From NCBI RefSeq assembly GCF_003952465.1, contig NZ_CP034448.1, positions 7,169,001 to 7,233,000 of the forward strand: a DNA stretch of 64,000 nt, given 5' to 3'. The position numbers were made by a program, and so were the translations under genes. This document shows, piece by piece, positions 51,676-59,888 of the stretch. The notes under the pieces are model-generated. The model ran no database searches, was not told the DNA's origin, and was given only the letters and a program-made list of their open reading frames with translations. Source of the DNA: Mesorhizobium sp. M1B.F.Ca.ET.045.04.1.1 (lineage in GTDB: Bacteria; Pseudomonadota; Alphaproteobacteria; Rhizobiales; Rhizobiaceae). Within the stretch, counting starts at the first letter, position 1; each line of letters begins with the position of its first letter.

Positions 51676-53216
51676 TCCTGGATGTCCAAGACCTCGCCGG
51701 CCGGCCGGTCATCGTCGGCGGCGGCATAGCCGGACTGATGACGGCGCTGCATCTGGCGCCCGAACCGGTGCTGCTTTTGTCACGCTCGCCGCTTGGCGCG
51801 GATGCATCGAGCGCGTGGGCTCAGGGCGGGCTCGCCGCCGCCCTGGGCGGTGACGACGATCCGGAACTCCATCTTGCCGACACGCTTGCCGCCGGCGACG
51901 GGCTTTGCGATGCGGAGGCCGTGCGGCACATCGTGTATGCCGCCCCGTCCGCGATCGAAAACTTGGCGCGGCTCGGAGTTCGCTTCGACCGGACGCCCGA
52001 AGGAGCATTGCGGCTTGGACTGGAGGCGGCGCACAGCCGCCGGCGCATCGCTCACGCCAGTGGCGACGGCAGCGGCCGCGAAGTCATGCGCGGACTTGTG
52101 GCCGCCGTGCGGTCGACGCCGACGATAACGGTCCTCGAGGGTGTCGAGGCGCGCCGGCTGGCCGTGTCGGATGGCAGGATCGTCGGTGTGCAGGCGAGTT
52201 CAAACACAGGTCAAGTGCTCTTTGCCACGGGGCGGGTCGTCCTCGCCACGGGCGGGATCGGCGGGCTGTTTCAGGACTCGACAAATCCACTTGGCAGTCT
52301 TGGGCAGGGCCTGGCGCTTGCCGCACGCGCAGGCGCCCTTCTGGCCGACATGGAGTTCATCCAGTTCCACCCGACCGCGCTCGACGGGCCGGGCCGTCCG
52401 ATGGCGCTCGTCAGCGAGGCGGTTCGCGGCGAAGGGGCAATCCTGGTCGATCAGACAGGTCGGCGCTTCCTCGATGGCGTGCCGGGCGCCGAACTCGCGC
52501 CGCGCGACATCGTGGCGCGCGCGGTCTGGAGACATCTGGCAGGCGGCCATCAGGTCTTCCTCGACGCACGCCAAAAGCCGGGCCCGGCATTCGCGCGGTA
52601 TTTTCCAACGATCGCATCTGCCTGCCGCACCGCCGGCATCGATCCGGCCCTGGACCTCATTCCCGTCAGGCCGGCGCAGCACTACCACATGGGCGGTATC
52701 GCGGTGGACCTGGCAGGACGCACATCGGTCCCCGGACTTTGGGCATGCGGAGAAGTGGCCTCGACAGGACTGCACGGCGCCAACCGGCTCGCCAGCAACT
52801 CGCTGACCGAAGCGATCGTCTGCGCGCGCTGGGTTGCCGAGAGCGTGGCTGGCTCGTTTGCCACCGCCCCTGGGACGCGGCTTGCGGCAACTGAGGAGCC
52901 GAGGCCCGACCCAAGGCCTGCGCGCCTTCTCCTGTCGCGCGCCCTCGGCGTCACGCGGGATGGCGAAGGCTTGAAGGACGCAGCGCGCGCCTTGCTGCCG
53001 CTGGCGCAGCGGAACGACGCTTCATCCGATGCCGCCGCCGTCGGTTTGATGATCGCGATTGCCGCCTTGCAGCGTCAGGAAAGCCGGGGCGCTCATTTCC
53101 GCACGGATTTTCCCGGCCATGCAGCCGTCGACCGGCGCCCCAGAATGACGCTCGACGCCGCCCTGGCGGCGGCGCATGAGCTCGATCACGTCCGAAGGCC
53201 AGAAGAGGCCCTATGA
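51672..53216 (+). CDS. nadB: L-aspartate oxidase
   Basis: A 514-residue flavoprotein that oxidises L-aspartate to iminoaspartate, the substrate for NadA. The FAD-binding motif is PVIVGGGIAGLMTALHL. ASSAWAQGGLAAALGGDD, HYHMGGIAVDLAGRTSVPGL and CGEVASTGLHGANRLASNSL are diagnostic of the succinate-dehydrogenase/aspartate-oxidase family. It overlaps nadA and nadC by four bases each, so nadABC is one coupled operon. Confidence 0.96.
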   Translation: MILDVQDLAGRPVIVGGGIAGLMTALHLAPEPVLLLSRSPLGADASSAWAQGGLAAALGGDDDPELHLADTLAAGDGLCDAEAVRHIVYAAPSAIENLARLGVRFDRTPEGALRLGLEAAHSRRRIAHASGDGSGREVMRGLVAAVRSTPTITVLEGVEARRLAVSDGRIVGVQASSNTGQVLFATGRVVLATGGIGGLFQDSTNPLGSLGQGLALAARAGALLADMEFIQFHPTALDGPGRPMALVSEAVRGEGAILVDQTGRRFLDGVPGAELAPRDIVARAVWRHLAGGHQVFLDARQKPGPAFARYFPTIASACRTAGIDPALDLIPVRPAQHYHMGGIAVDLAGRTSVPGLWACGEVASTGLHGANRLASNSLTEAIVCARWVAESVAGSFATAPGTRLAATEEPRPDPRPARLLLSRALGVTRDGEGLKDAARALLPLAQRNDASSDAAAVGLMIAIAALQRQESRGAHFRTDFPGHAAVDRRPRMTLDAALAAAHELDHVRRPEEAL

Positions 53217-54070
53217 AAAACCTCTCGCCACTACCCACAATCATGTTCGAAGCGCTGGTGCGAGCAGCTCTTCTCGAAGATCTCGGCCGGGCTGGCGACC
53301 TGACCACGGACTGCATTGTTCCGAAGGACTGCCGAACCACGACCGTCCTTGCGGCGCGTCAGAGCGGAACTGTCGCCGGGCTTGATATTGCAAGGCTCGC
53401 CTTCCGGCTGCTCGACCAGGATGTGGACGTGGTGGTGCACACTCCTGACGGCAGCAAGGTCACGCAAGGCCAAGCCGTCGCATCGGTGAGCGGCCCGGCC
53501 CGGGCCATCCTGACGGCAGAACGCACGGCGCTCAATTTCCTGTGCCGTCTCAGCGGCATCGCCACGGCAACGGCGTCGATCGTGAATGCCGTTCGCGCGC
53601 ACAAGGCGGAAATCGCCTGCACGCGCAAGACGACACCCGGATTGCGCGCGCTCGAAAAATACGCCGTGCGCGCAGGCGGCGGCTCCAATCATCGTTTCGG
53701 CCTCGACGACGCCATCCTGATCAAGGACAACCATATCGCTATCGCCGGCGGCATTCGCCCGGCGATCGAGCGGGCGCGGGCCGGCGCCGGCCATCTCGTC
53801 AAGATCGAAGTCGAGGTCGACACGCTGGCGCAACTGGATGAAGCCCTCGCGCTTGGCCCGGATGCCGTCCTGCTCGACAATATGTCGGCCGACGAACTGC
53901 GCCAGGCGGTTGACATGGTAGCCGGCCGGGCGATCACCGAGGCGTCGGGCAGGATAACGTCCGCGTCGGCGCCGGTCATCGCCGCGACCGGCGTCGACCT
54001 GATCTCCATCGGCTGGTTGACTCACAGCGCCCCGATCCTCGATATCGGGCTCGACTATCGGGAACTCTGA
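53213..54070 (+). CDS. nadC: Nicotinate-nucleotide diphosphorylase (carboxylating)
   Basis: A 285-residue quinolinate phosphoribosyltransferase that converts quinolinate and PRPP to nicotinate mononucleotide. Family motifs: EDLGRAGDLTTDCIV, ILTAERTALNFLCRLSGIAT, CTRKTTPGLRALEKYAVRAG, RFGLDDAILIKDNHI and the end GVDLISIGWLTHSAPILDIG. It completes de novo NAD synthesis from aspartate. A RIME-like repeat begins 15 bases after its stop codon. Confidence 0.97.
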   Translation: MKNLSPLPTIMFEALVRAALLEDLGRAGDLTTDCIVPKDCRTTTVLAARQSGTVAGLDIARLAFRLLDQDVDVVVHTPDGSKVTQGQAVASVSGPARAILTAERTALNFLCRLSGIATATASIVNAVRAHKAEIACTRKTTPGLRALEKYAVRAGGGSNHRFGLDDAILIKDNHIAIAGGIRPAIERARAGAGHLVKIEVEVDTLAQLDEALALGPDAVLLDNMSADELRQAVDMVAGRAITEASGRITSASAPVIAATGVDLISIGWLTHSAPILDIGLDYREL

Positions 54071-54084
54071 ACGCGGTGTTTGAC

Positions 54085-54190
54085 TAAAGCGCGTCGCACT
54101 GAAACGGATTCAGGCGACGCGCTTCAAGTCTTTGTTTTGATGCATGTCGTTGCCCCAGAACCGCTACACACTTCTGGGCGACATGCATTA
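54085..54190. repeat. RIME-like two-palindrome element
   Basis: The first palindrome is TAAAGCGCGTCGCACTGAAA to CAGGCGACGCGCTTCAAG. The spacer TCTTTGTTTTGAT precedes the second, GCATGTCGTTGCCCCAGAAC to CACTTCTGGGCGACATGC. It fills the gap between the convergent nadC and cyclase genes and may serve as a bidirectional transcription stop. Confidence 0.85.
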
Positions 54191-54228
54191 GCTTGAGATG
54201 CAATGCGCTCCAGGTCGGCCAAGCGGCA

Positions 54229-55299
54229 TCAGGCCAGGAGCTGCCACATTCGCACACGACCTGTGCCGCGCAATTCCGTTTCCGCGAGTGGGTCGCAAGC
54301 AAAATCTGGTCCAAGCAGTTTGTGAGTTGCATCCGAAATACGGATTTCATCCGGCTCCGCGGACTTTTGAATACGTGCGGCGAGATTGACGGTGTCGCCC
54401 CACAGGTCATAGACAAACCGCCTTTTGCCTATGACGCCCGCCACGATCGGTCCGGAGTGAATTCCAATTCTGAGACTTAGCGGTTCGCCTGCGAAGCGCT
54501 CGCGCCTGGCCGCCTCCCGCAGCTCGAGCGCATAGTGCGCAAGGGCTTCTGCATGATCGGATCGCGCGGCGGGCAGGCCAGCGACCGCCATCACACAATC
54601 GCCGATGGTCTTGATTTTTTCGCAGCCATGTTGTTCCGAGAGCAGATCCGCCGCCTTGAAGAAGTAATTTAGAATAGCGAGCGTCGTCACGGCTCCGACG
54701 CTCCTCGCTCTTTCCGTAAAACCGACGATATCGGCAAAAAGCACGCTGACCTCCGCGTGGTTGTCTGCGATTTGCTCGTCCGCTTTCAGCCGCTCCGCGA
54801 TCGACGCCGGAAGAATGTTGAGGAGCAGGGACTCGGCGCGCTGGTATTCACGCGTCAATCCCTCCTGGCTCTCCCTCAATGCCTCGTTCGTCGATTGCAG
54901 CTTCGCATTGAGTTGACGCTCCCTCTCCTGCAGGAGCGTCATTTCATAAGCCTTCTGTTGAAGCCGCTGCTGGTTGTCGCGTTCGGCAGTGGCGTCGAGA
55001 AAGAGCAGCCACACCGAGCCGCCGTCGCCAAAGAGATGAAGGTCCGCGACACGCCCTCCGGGCAGCTCCACCATGGGCATATGATATGGAAGCTCCGGGC
55101 AAGGCAGCAGCCCTTCCATGAATTCAAGCTGATCGGCAACAGGCTTGCCAGTGCGAAGCGACGAGAGTCCGTAATGTTCGATGTTGCCGCCCTTCGCGGC
55201 TATGCATTGCCGAGCGTCAATTTTCAGATATGCGGCAGAGCGCTCATTATAGAAGAAATCGAATATCCAGCTTCTGACGTCTTTCGGCAATCTGGGCAT
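54229..55299 (-). CDS. Class III adenylate cyclase with PAS-like sensor
   Basis: A 356-residue soluble protein. Residues about 20-105 look like a PAS-type domain, followed by a coiled coil (105-155) and a cyclase homology domain (about 180-355). Catalytic residues are complete: metal-binding D190 (VLFADIVGFTERA) and D234 (KIKTIGDCVMAVAG), adenine-specifying K230 and D298 (FVYDLWGDTVNLAARI), and transition-state N305 and R309. It should make cAMP rather than cGMP. It starts three bases after the small GTPase gene and is the last gene of the operon, so its activity may be coupled to the GTPase. Confidence 0.92.
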   Translation of the reverse strand: MPRLPKDVRSWIFDFFYNERSAAYLKIDARQCIAAKGGNIEHYGLSSLRTGKPVADQLEFMEGLLPCPELPYHMPMVELPGGRVADLHLFGDGGSVWLLFLDATAERDNQQRLQQKAYEMTLLQERERQLNAKLQSTNEALRESQEGLTREYQRAESLLLNILPASIAERLKADEQIADNHAEVSVLFADIVGFTERARSVGAVTTLAILNYFFKAADLLSEQHGCEKIKTIGDCVMAVAGLPAARSDHAEALAHYALELREAARRERFAGEPLSLRIGIHSGPIVAGVIGKRRFVYDLWGDTVNLAARIQKSAEPDEIRISDATHKLLGPDFACDPLAETELRGTGRVRMWQLLA

Positions 55300-55302
55300 G
55301 GT

Positions 55303-55797
55303 CTACTTGGCGACCATCGAAGCAAGCTGATGAAACGCATCGTCAACATGCTCGCCCGAAAGCGCGCTTGTCAGGTAGATTTGCCATCCACGCTGCTTCA
55401 GTTCGTCGATCTCACCATCCGATATCGCCCACCGATCGGTGAGATCGGATTTGTTGAACAGCAATATGAACGGCATCGCGCCGAATTCGGCCTCGACCCG
55501 CTCGCGCAGCGTGAGCGCCACGGCAAGAGTAGCGGGCCGGGTTCCATCGACGACAAGCACCAGCCCGGTCGCACCTCGCACATAGCTGACGCGGAATGAG
55601 CCGATATCGTCTTCGCCGGCCAAATCCCACAAAATCAGATCCACGGTTTTGTCCGCGAGTACGACACTCTTCTTGTCGATTTTCACGCCCACCGTGGTCA
55701 GGTAGTTTTCCGAGAAGATGCTTTGGACAAACCTGCGCACCAGGCTCGTCTTTCCGACAGCGAACCCGCCCAACATGCAGATCTTTTTTTGCAGCAT
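55303..55797 (-). CDS. Ras/Rab-like small GTPase
   Basis: A 164-residue single-domain GTPase. G1 is GGFAVGKTSL (10-19), G2 lies around YLTTVGVKI with a Thr at 34-35, G3 is LWDLAGED (56-63), G4 is FNKSDL (114-119) and G5 is TSALSG (143-148). The Ras Gln61 position is Glu62 here, which may mean slow intrinsic hydrolysis and need for a partner. No C-terminal prenylation cysteine is present. It begins 13 bases after the OmpA-domain gene. Bacterial Ras-like GTPases such as MglA work with roadblock/longin-type partners; the upstream protein has a candidate partner domain. Confidence 0.93.
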   Translation of the reverse strand: MLQKKICMLGGFAVGKTSLVRRFVQSIFSENYLTTVGVKIDKKSVVLADKTVDLILWDLAGEDDIGSFRVSYVRGATGLVLVVDGTRPATLAVALTLRERVEAEFGAMPFILLFNKSDLTDRWAISDGEIDELKQRGWQIYLTSALSGEHVDDAFHQLASMVAK

Positions 55798-55810
55798 CCC
55801 GGGCTCCGCA

Positions 55811-58315
55811 CTACTCCAGGTTCACAGTAATCGAGACCCGGCGATTGGTGGAGTTCCCAGTTCGACTATTTTCATTTTCGGGCACCGCCGGCTCAAAGGT
55901 GCCGGCGCCCCGAACCTGCAGCAGTTCCGGCGCGACGCCGCGCTTATTGAGAAGCGCGCGAACTGTCTCGGCGCGGGCGGCGCTGATCGACGCGTTGGCC
56001 GTCTCACGGCCCGTTGTGTCCGAATGGCCGGTCAACATGAACCGCGCTGTCACGCCTGCCTTGCGGGCATTTTGGGCGAATTCCTTCAACTGATCAGCCA
56101 ATCTGTCGAGCACCGGCGTCTGCTCCGCCCCCGGGACAACTCTACCGGAAGAGAAGAAAATATCGGTCGTCTGGATAGACTCTCTCAAATGATTAAGTTC
56201 TGCAAGGTTCAGCTCGCGCAGCTGCGAGACATCCAGAACCACTCCGTCCGCCGAAAGTTGGTCGGCGGCGGCCTGCGCCCGGCTGATCCAGCCGGCAGGT
56301 GCCTCGCCCACGACATCGATGCGACCCTGGACGATCGAAAGCCGAACCGATTTCGGCGGGGACAGCGACGCCGTCAGCCGCTTCACCACGAACTTCGGAT
56401 CAAGACTCTGATAGAATTGCCACTGTGAATGAACGCGGGCAGGATCAACCTCCGTTCCGGACAGCAGAGCTTGCGGGTCGGCGGCAAGAGGGTCTCTCAG
56501 ACCGGAAATGTAGAAATGTCCGCCCCGCGCCGTTTGTTGAGCGACGATGATTCCCGGTTGGGCCTCAAGTCGCGACACATAATACTGCCAATGCTCCGCC
56601 GCGCGTGCATCGGGGCTCACATCACGAACCTTGGAGATGTCGAACTCCGGTCCGCCTGCCGAAAGCTGTCTTGCCGCTGCGCGCGCCCGATCTATCCAGG
56701 TGTCGGGAGCCTCACCCTCGGCAACGATGCGGCCATTGACGATCGAAAGTCGCACTTTATCCGTCGGATACAGCGACGCCGTCAGCCGCTTCAACACGAA
56801 CACCGGCTCGAGGCTCTGATAGAATTGCCAGCTTGCATGAACGCGAGCGGGATCGACCTGCGTTCCCGACAACAGCGACTGCGGGTCAACGGCAAGCGGG
56901 TCCCTCAGGCCGGCAATATAGAACTGGCCGTCGCGCATCTTTTGTTCGGAGACGACGATGCCCGGCTGGGCCTCCAGCCGCGAGACGTAGGCCTGCCAGC
57001 GTTCCGCCGCGCGTTCTTCGGGGCTCATCACATCGCGGACCCTGGCGATATCGAATACCGGCCCGCCCGCCGAAAGTTGCTGGGCGGCGGCCCGCGCCCG
57101 GTCGATCCACGTGGCGGTAGCCTCGCCCTCGGCAACGATGCGGTCATCGACGATCGAAAGCCGTACCGAATCCGGCGGCGTGAGCGACGCCGTCAGCCGC
57201 TTCAACACGAACTCCGGCTCGAGGCTCTGATAGAACTGCCAGTTTGAATGAACGCGAGCGGGATCGACCTCAGTTCCGGACAACAGCGACTGCGGGTCGG
57301 CGGCAAGCGGGTCCCTCAGGCCGGCAATATAGAATTGGCCACCGCGCACCTTTTGTTCGGCAACGATGATGCCCGGCTGGGTCTCCAGCCGCGACACATA
57401 GGCCTGCCAGCGCTGCCCGGTTTGCCAGGAAAGAAAGAACCAGCCGCCTGCCGGAATCAAAACCAGCAGGACTGCCGTCACCACAAGCCACGGAAATCCC
57501 TGGTTTGAGTCCGCGTGCTGCAGTTCAACACAGGTCTGCAACCGCGTCTCCACGCCGGCCAGCTGCGAGCTGTCGCCGTCAAACTGCTCTAAAGCCTGTG
57601 AGCAATCTTCATGGATGCGAAGCAATGCATCGCGAATTATTTCATGTAATTCCTCCGGCGGATTTCCCCGGATCACCGCAACCAAGGTCGCAAACGGTCC
57701 AACCTCCGACCACAGGCGAAGCTCTCCGAACCGGATAGTGTCCAGCCCGCTCTGTTCTTTCTCGTTGAATGAGTCCCTTACAAAATCTTGAATTGCGCTA
57801 AGCATCGAAGAAATCAGTTGAGGGTCTTCGCTCGTAGCGTTTTCAGCAGTTACATGCGCGATCAAAAGCCCGGAGGTGCGGTGAATGAGAAAAACATGTT
57901 CTACACGATAGACGAGAGAATGATTAAGGACAACTTCCGAGAAGCTTGTTCCCGTTCTCCAAGCTTCAAATCTCCACTTAAGTCCATGCCAGGTAAATAT
58001 ATGTCTTAAAGATTCATTCAGCGATTGAAAGGTTTGGTCGATTTTTTCGCCGATCGACTTGCGAATAGCCGGCAGGAACACCGGGTATAATATATCCGTG
58101 AGCGTGCTCGGGTTCTTCTGGATGGACCGTTGCGCGGCCCTCTCGACAGCTGGTGCAAGGGCCTCGCCGAGTTGCGCATGAGGCGCGAGCGAGGCTGCAC
58201 TGGGGAGAACGCCTCCCACTGCAGCCGCAAGCTGCTCTGGTTCGTCGAGCAGGTGCGTAACGCGTGAAAGCTCCGAAATCTCGCCGCCGACCAGCAGCTG
58301 GCGAAGCGTTTCCAT
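55811..58315 (-). CDS. Inner-membrane protein with OmpA domain and triple repeat
   Basis: An 834-residue protein without signal peptide. The cytosolic N-terminus (1-274) has the conserved blocks LTDILYPVFLPAIRKSIGEK and VVLNHSLVYRVEHVFLIHRT, then an alpha/beta part (135-240) resembling longin/roadblock folds. One membrane helix (FPWLVVTAVLLVLIPAGGWF) lies at 274-294. Three periplasmic repeats of about 137 residues follow (RWQAYVSRLEAQPGI, VDPARVHSNWQFYQSL, WIDRARAAAQQLSAGGP). The C-terminal OmpA domain (about 705-834) has the peptidoglycan-binding LTGHSDTTGRETANASISAA and NRRVSI. It would span from cell wall to the cytosolic GTPase. The gene is 168 bases after the coiled-coil gene and 13 before the GTPase gene. 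Confidence 0.88.
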   Translation of the reverse strand: METLRQLLVGGEISELSRVTHLLDEPEQLAAAVGGVLPSAASLAPHAQLGEALAPAVERAAQRSIQKNPSTLTDILYPVFLPAIRKSIGEKIDQTFQSLNESLRHIFTWHGLKWRFEAWRTGTSFSEVVLNHSLVYRVEHVFLIHRTSGLLIAHVTAENATSEDPQLISSMLSAIQDFVRDSFNEKEQSGLDTIRFGELRLWSEVGPFATLVAVIRGNPPEELHEIIRDALLRIHEDCSQALEQFDGDSSQLAGVETRLQTCVELQHADSNQGFPWLVVTAVLLVLIPAGGWFFLSWQTGQRWQAYVSRLETQPGIIVAEQKVRGGQFYIAGLRDPLAADPQSLLSGTEVDPARVHSNWQFYQSLEPEFVLKRLTASLTPPDSVRLSIVDDRIVAEGEATATWIDRARAAAQQLSAGGPVFDIARVRDVMSPEERAAERWQAYVSRLEAQPGIVVSEQKMRDGQFYIAGLRDPLAVDPQSLLSGTQVDPARVHASWQFYQSLEPVFVLKRLTASLYPTDKVRLSIVNGRIVAEGEAPDTWIDRARAAARQLSAGGPEFDISKVRDVSPDARAAEHWQYYVSRLEAQPGIIVAQQTARGGHFYISGLRDPLAADPQALLSGTEVDPARVHSQWQFYQSLDPKFVVKRLTASLSPPKSVRLSIVQGRIDVVGEAPAGWISRAQAAADQLSADGVVLDVSQLRELNLAELNHLRESIQTTDIFFSSGRVVPGAEQTPVLDRLADQLKEFAQNARKAGVTARFMLTGHSDTTGRETANASISAARAETVRALLNKRGVAPELLQVRGAGTFEPAVPENENSRTGNSTNRRVSITVNLE
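56560..57420 (-). repeat. Three tandem ~411-bp repeats in the OmpA-domain gene
   Basis: Three direct repeats of about 411 bases (137 codons) within the gene at 55811-58315; the third continues to about 56200. Each begins with W-Q-(A/Y)-YVSRLE and contains GLRDPLA(A/V)DP and FVLKRLTASL (FVVKRLTASL in the third). Copies are clearly similar but diverged, so this is an old internal duplication. They form the periplasmic stalk of the protein. The listed span covers the first two starts and most of the third. Confidence 0.75.
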
Positions 58316-58483
58316 GCGAGGATCAGCAGTCGGAACGCCTTCTAGGCGCGCACGATGATCCGGATCAACGTTCCGGGCAATTCGATCAAAAGGCGAGCCA
58401 GAGCCTCGCGATCAATCTCGGTATCGTTCGAAGCTGCTTTTTGAGGAAGGCTGATTGGGTCGACGCTCGACGTCAAGTTCCGA

Positions 58484-59149
58484 TCAACTCGCTTTCCAGT
58501 TACGCTCCGAGTTGCCCTTGCTGCCGACGGGATCCTGATTCAGACATTTTGCGACCTCGACAAACAGGCCAGCCAGAAGATTTCGGTCGGTCTTGACGTT
58601 GCTGAGGTCGGAAAACACTTTCTCTATCAGCATCTGAACGCTTTCGTACTTTTGCTTGATTTCCTCACGCAGCAAATGATCGTTTCGACTGATCCGGTCC
58701 GCAACTTCGCGCTCGAGATCGCTCAATTGATCCGACAACGCGCGCACCTGCTTTTCAAGTGCCTGATTTTGATCGCGAAGGTTCCGGTCAATCTCCTTGT
58801 CGGCCTCGGCCCGTGCATCTTTTTCGTTCCGCAATTGCGTCGCAAGCGAGTCAACCTGCTTCTTCGCGTTCGACTCGTACATTTCGAGATTGCGCTTGGC
58901 CTCGGACTCGACATCCTTGAAGCGCTGCAGGACCCGTTCTTCAAGCTTGGAAAAGCGGCGGTCATAGTCCTGCATCTGGTTGCCGAACAGCAGATCACGT
59001 ATCTTGTCGACACCTACGGCATCGCCCGAGGCCCCACCCTCGCGAGCCTGGCCCGCCATGAAGTTCAGCCCGTTTCCCTCTGCATTACCTATCAGATTTG
59101 CGTCCGCTTTATTTGCTGAAGAAGCGGCACTCGAAGATTCCTTAGCCAT
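58484..59149 (-). CDS. Coiled-coil protein heading the GTPase operon
   Basis: A 221-residue soluble protein with a Ser/Ala/Gly-rich N-terminus of about 45 residues, the short conserved-looking IRDLLFGNQMQDYDRRFSKL, then a long coiled coil (about 65-185, for example EKQVRALSDQLSDLEREVAD) and a C-terminal segment LLAGLFVEVAKCLNQDPVGS. There is no membrane segment. The ATG at 59149 is preferred to one 13 codons upstream. It appears to be the first gene of the four-gene leftward operon. Its role is unknown; a scaffold or filament-forming partner is possible. Confidence 0.8.
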   Translation of the reverse strand: MAKESSSAASSANKADANLIGNAEGNGLNFMAGQAREGGASGDAVGVDKIRDLLFGNQMQDYDRRFSKLEERVLQRFKDVESEAKRNLEMYESNAKKQVDSLATQLRNEKDARAEADKEIDRNLRDQNQALEKQVRALSDQLSDLEREVADRISRNDHLLREEIKQKYESVQMLIEKVFSDLSNVKTDRNLLAGLFVEVAKCLNQDPVGSKGNSERNWKAS

Positions 59150-59888
59150 CACTATGCCCCAATTGCCCAGTGCAGAACTCGGAAGCAAAAATTATGTCAG
59201 ACAAATACCCGACCCGCAAGCCGAAATCTTCTTGGTTCGAGCCGATTCGTGCGCCGCTTGTACGCCTGTTGGACTGACAACAAATGCGCGAGTTCCGATT
59301 GATGTCGCTCTTTACCTCTTTTGATAGCGGAAATAACCAGATATCCAAATTGACCATTTGATGCAATCTACTACCGAAAGGAGTAATGTCAGGCTATATC
59401 TGCTGGATCGAAAATAAATTTAAAATAGTCCTTTGATGCATTGCAGTTCGTTGACCTGGAGGCGCAGGTACTTTCTCGCACCCGGATGTATACTGCGCCC
59501 GTCAGCCCCCGACGCGGGCCCAACGCTGGAAGGAAGCTCTTCTTTCGGACGGAGAATGGCTGTTCGAGAATGCAGGGACAACGGCTGTTATTGGCGCAAG
59601 GCTGCTTGCGACCTTTGCATTAGCGATGTCTACTTTTGATGAATCGACAGGACTTTAGAAATGACTGCCATGCGGCGCATCCCTGACAGGCCAGCTTGAG
59701 GCCGGCACCGGACTGTCAGGTTTCGGGACGGCCGGGCTTTCAAATGGAAGCCGCTGTGGTATCTCGGGAGAGTTCGCAGGAGACTGTTTGGACGCAGCGT
59801 CCCTGACGACCGTTTCCGTTGGCCGGAAATCGCCGGCTATGTCTCGGGGCTCTTGCCCTACCTTCGAACCAGGCGCGGGTAAGACGGC
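59150..59888. other. Intergenic region between divergent operons
   Basis: 739 bases with no supported gene. Short open frames here (for instance 59433-59639) show neither a ribosome site nor family-like sequence. The part from about 59320 to 59440 is clearly AT-richer than the flanks and is the best place for the promoter of the leftward coiled-coil/OmpA/GTPase/cyclase operon. The promoter for the rightward trifunctional gene, which starts with GTG at 59889, must also lie here. Confidence 0.5.

Noticed and set aside
59433..59639. Small open frame in the gap before the trifunctional gene
   Set aside because: Arg/Cys-rich translation, no ribosome site and no recognisable feature; treated as non-coding.
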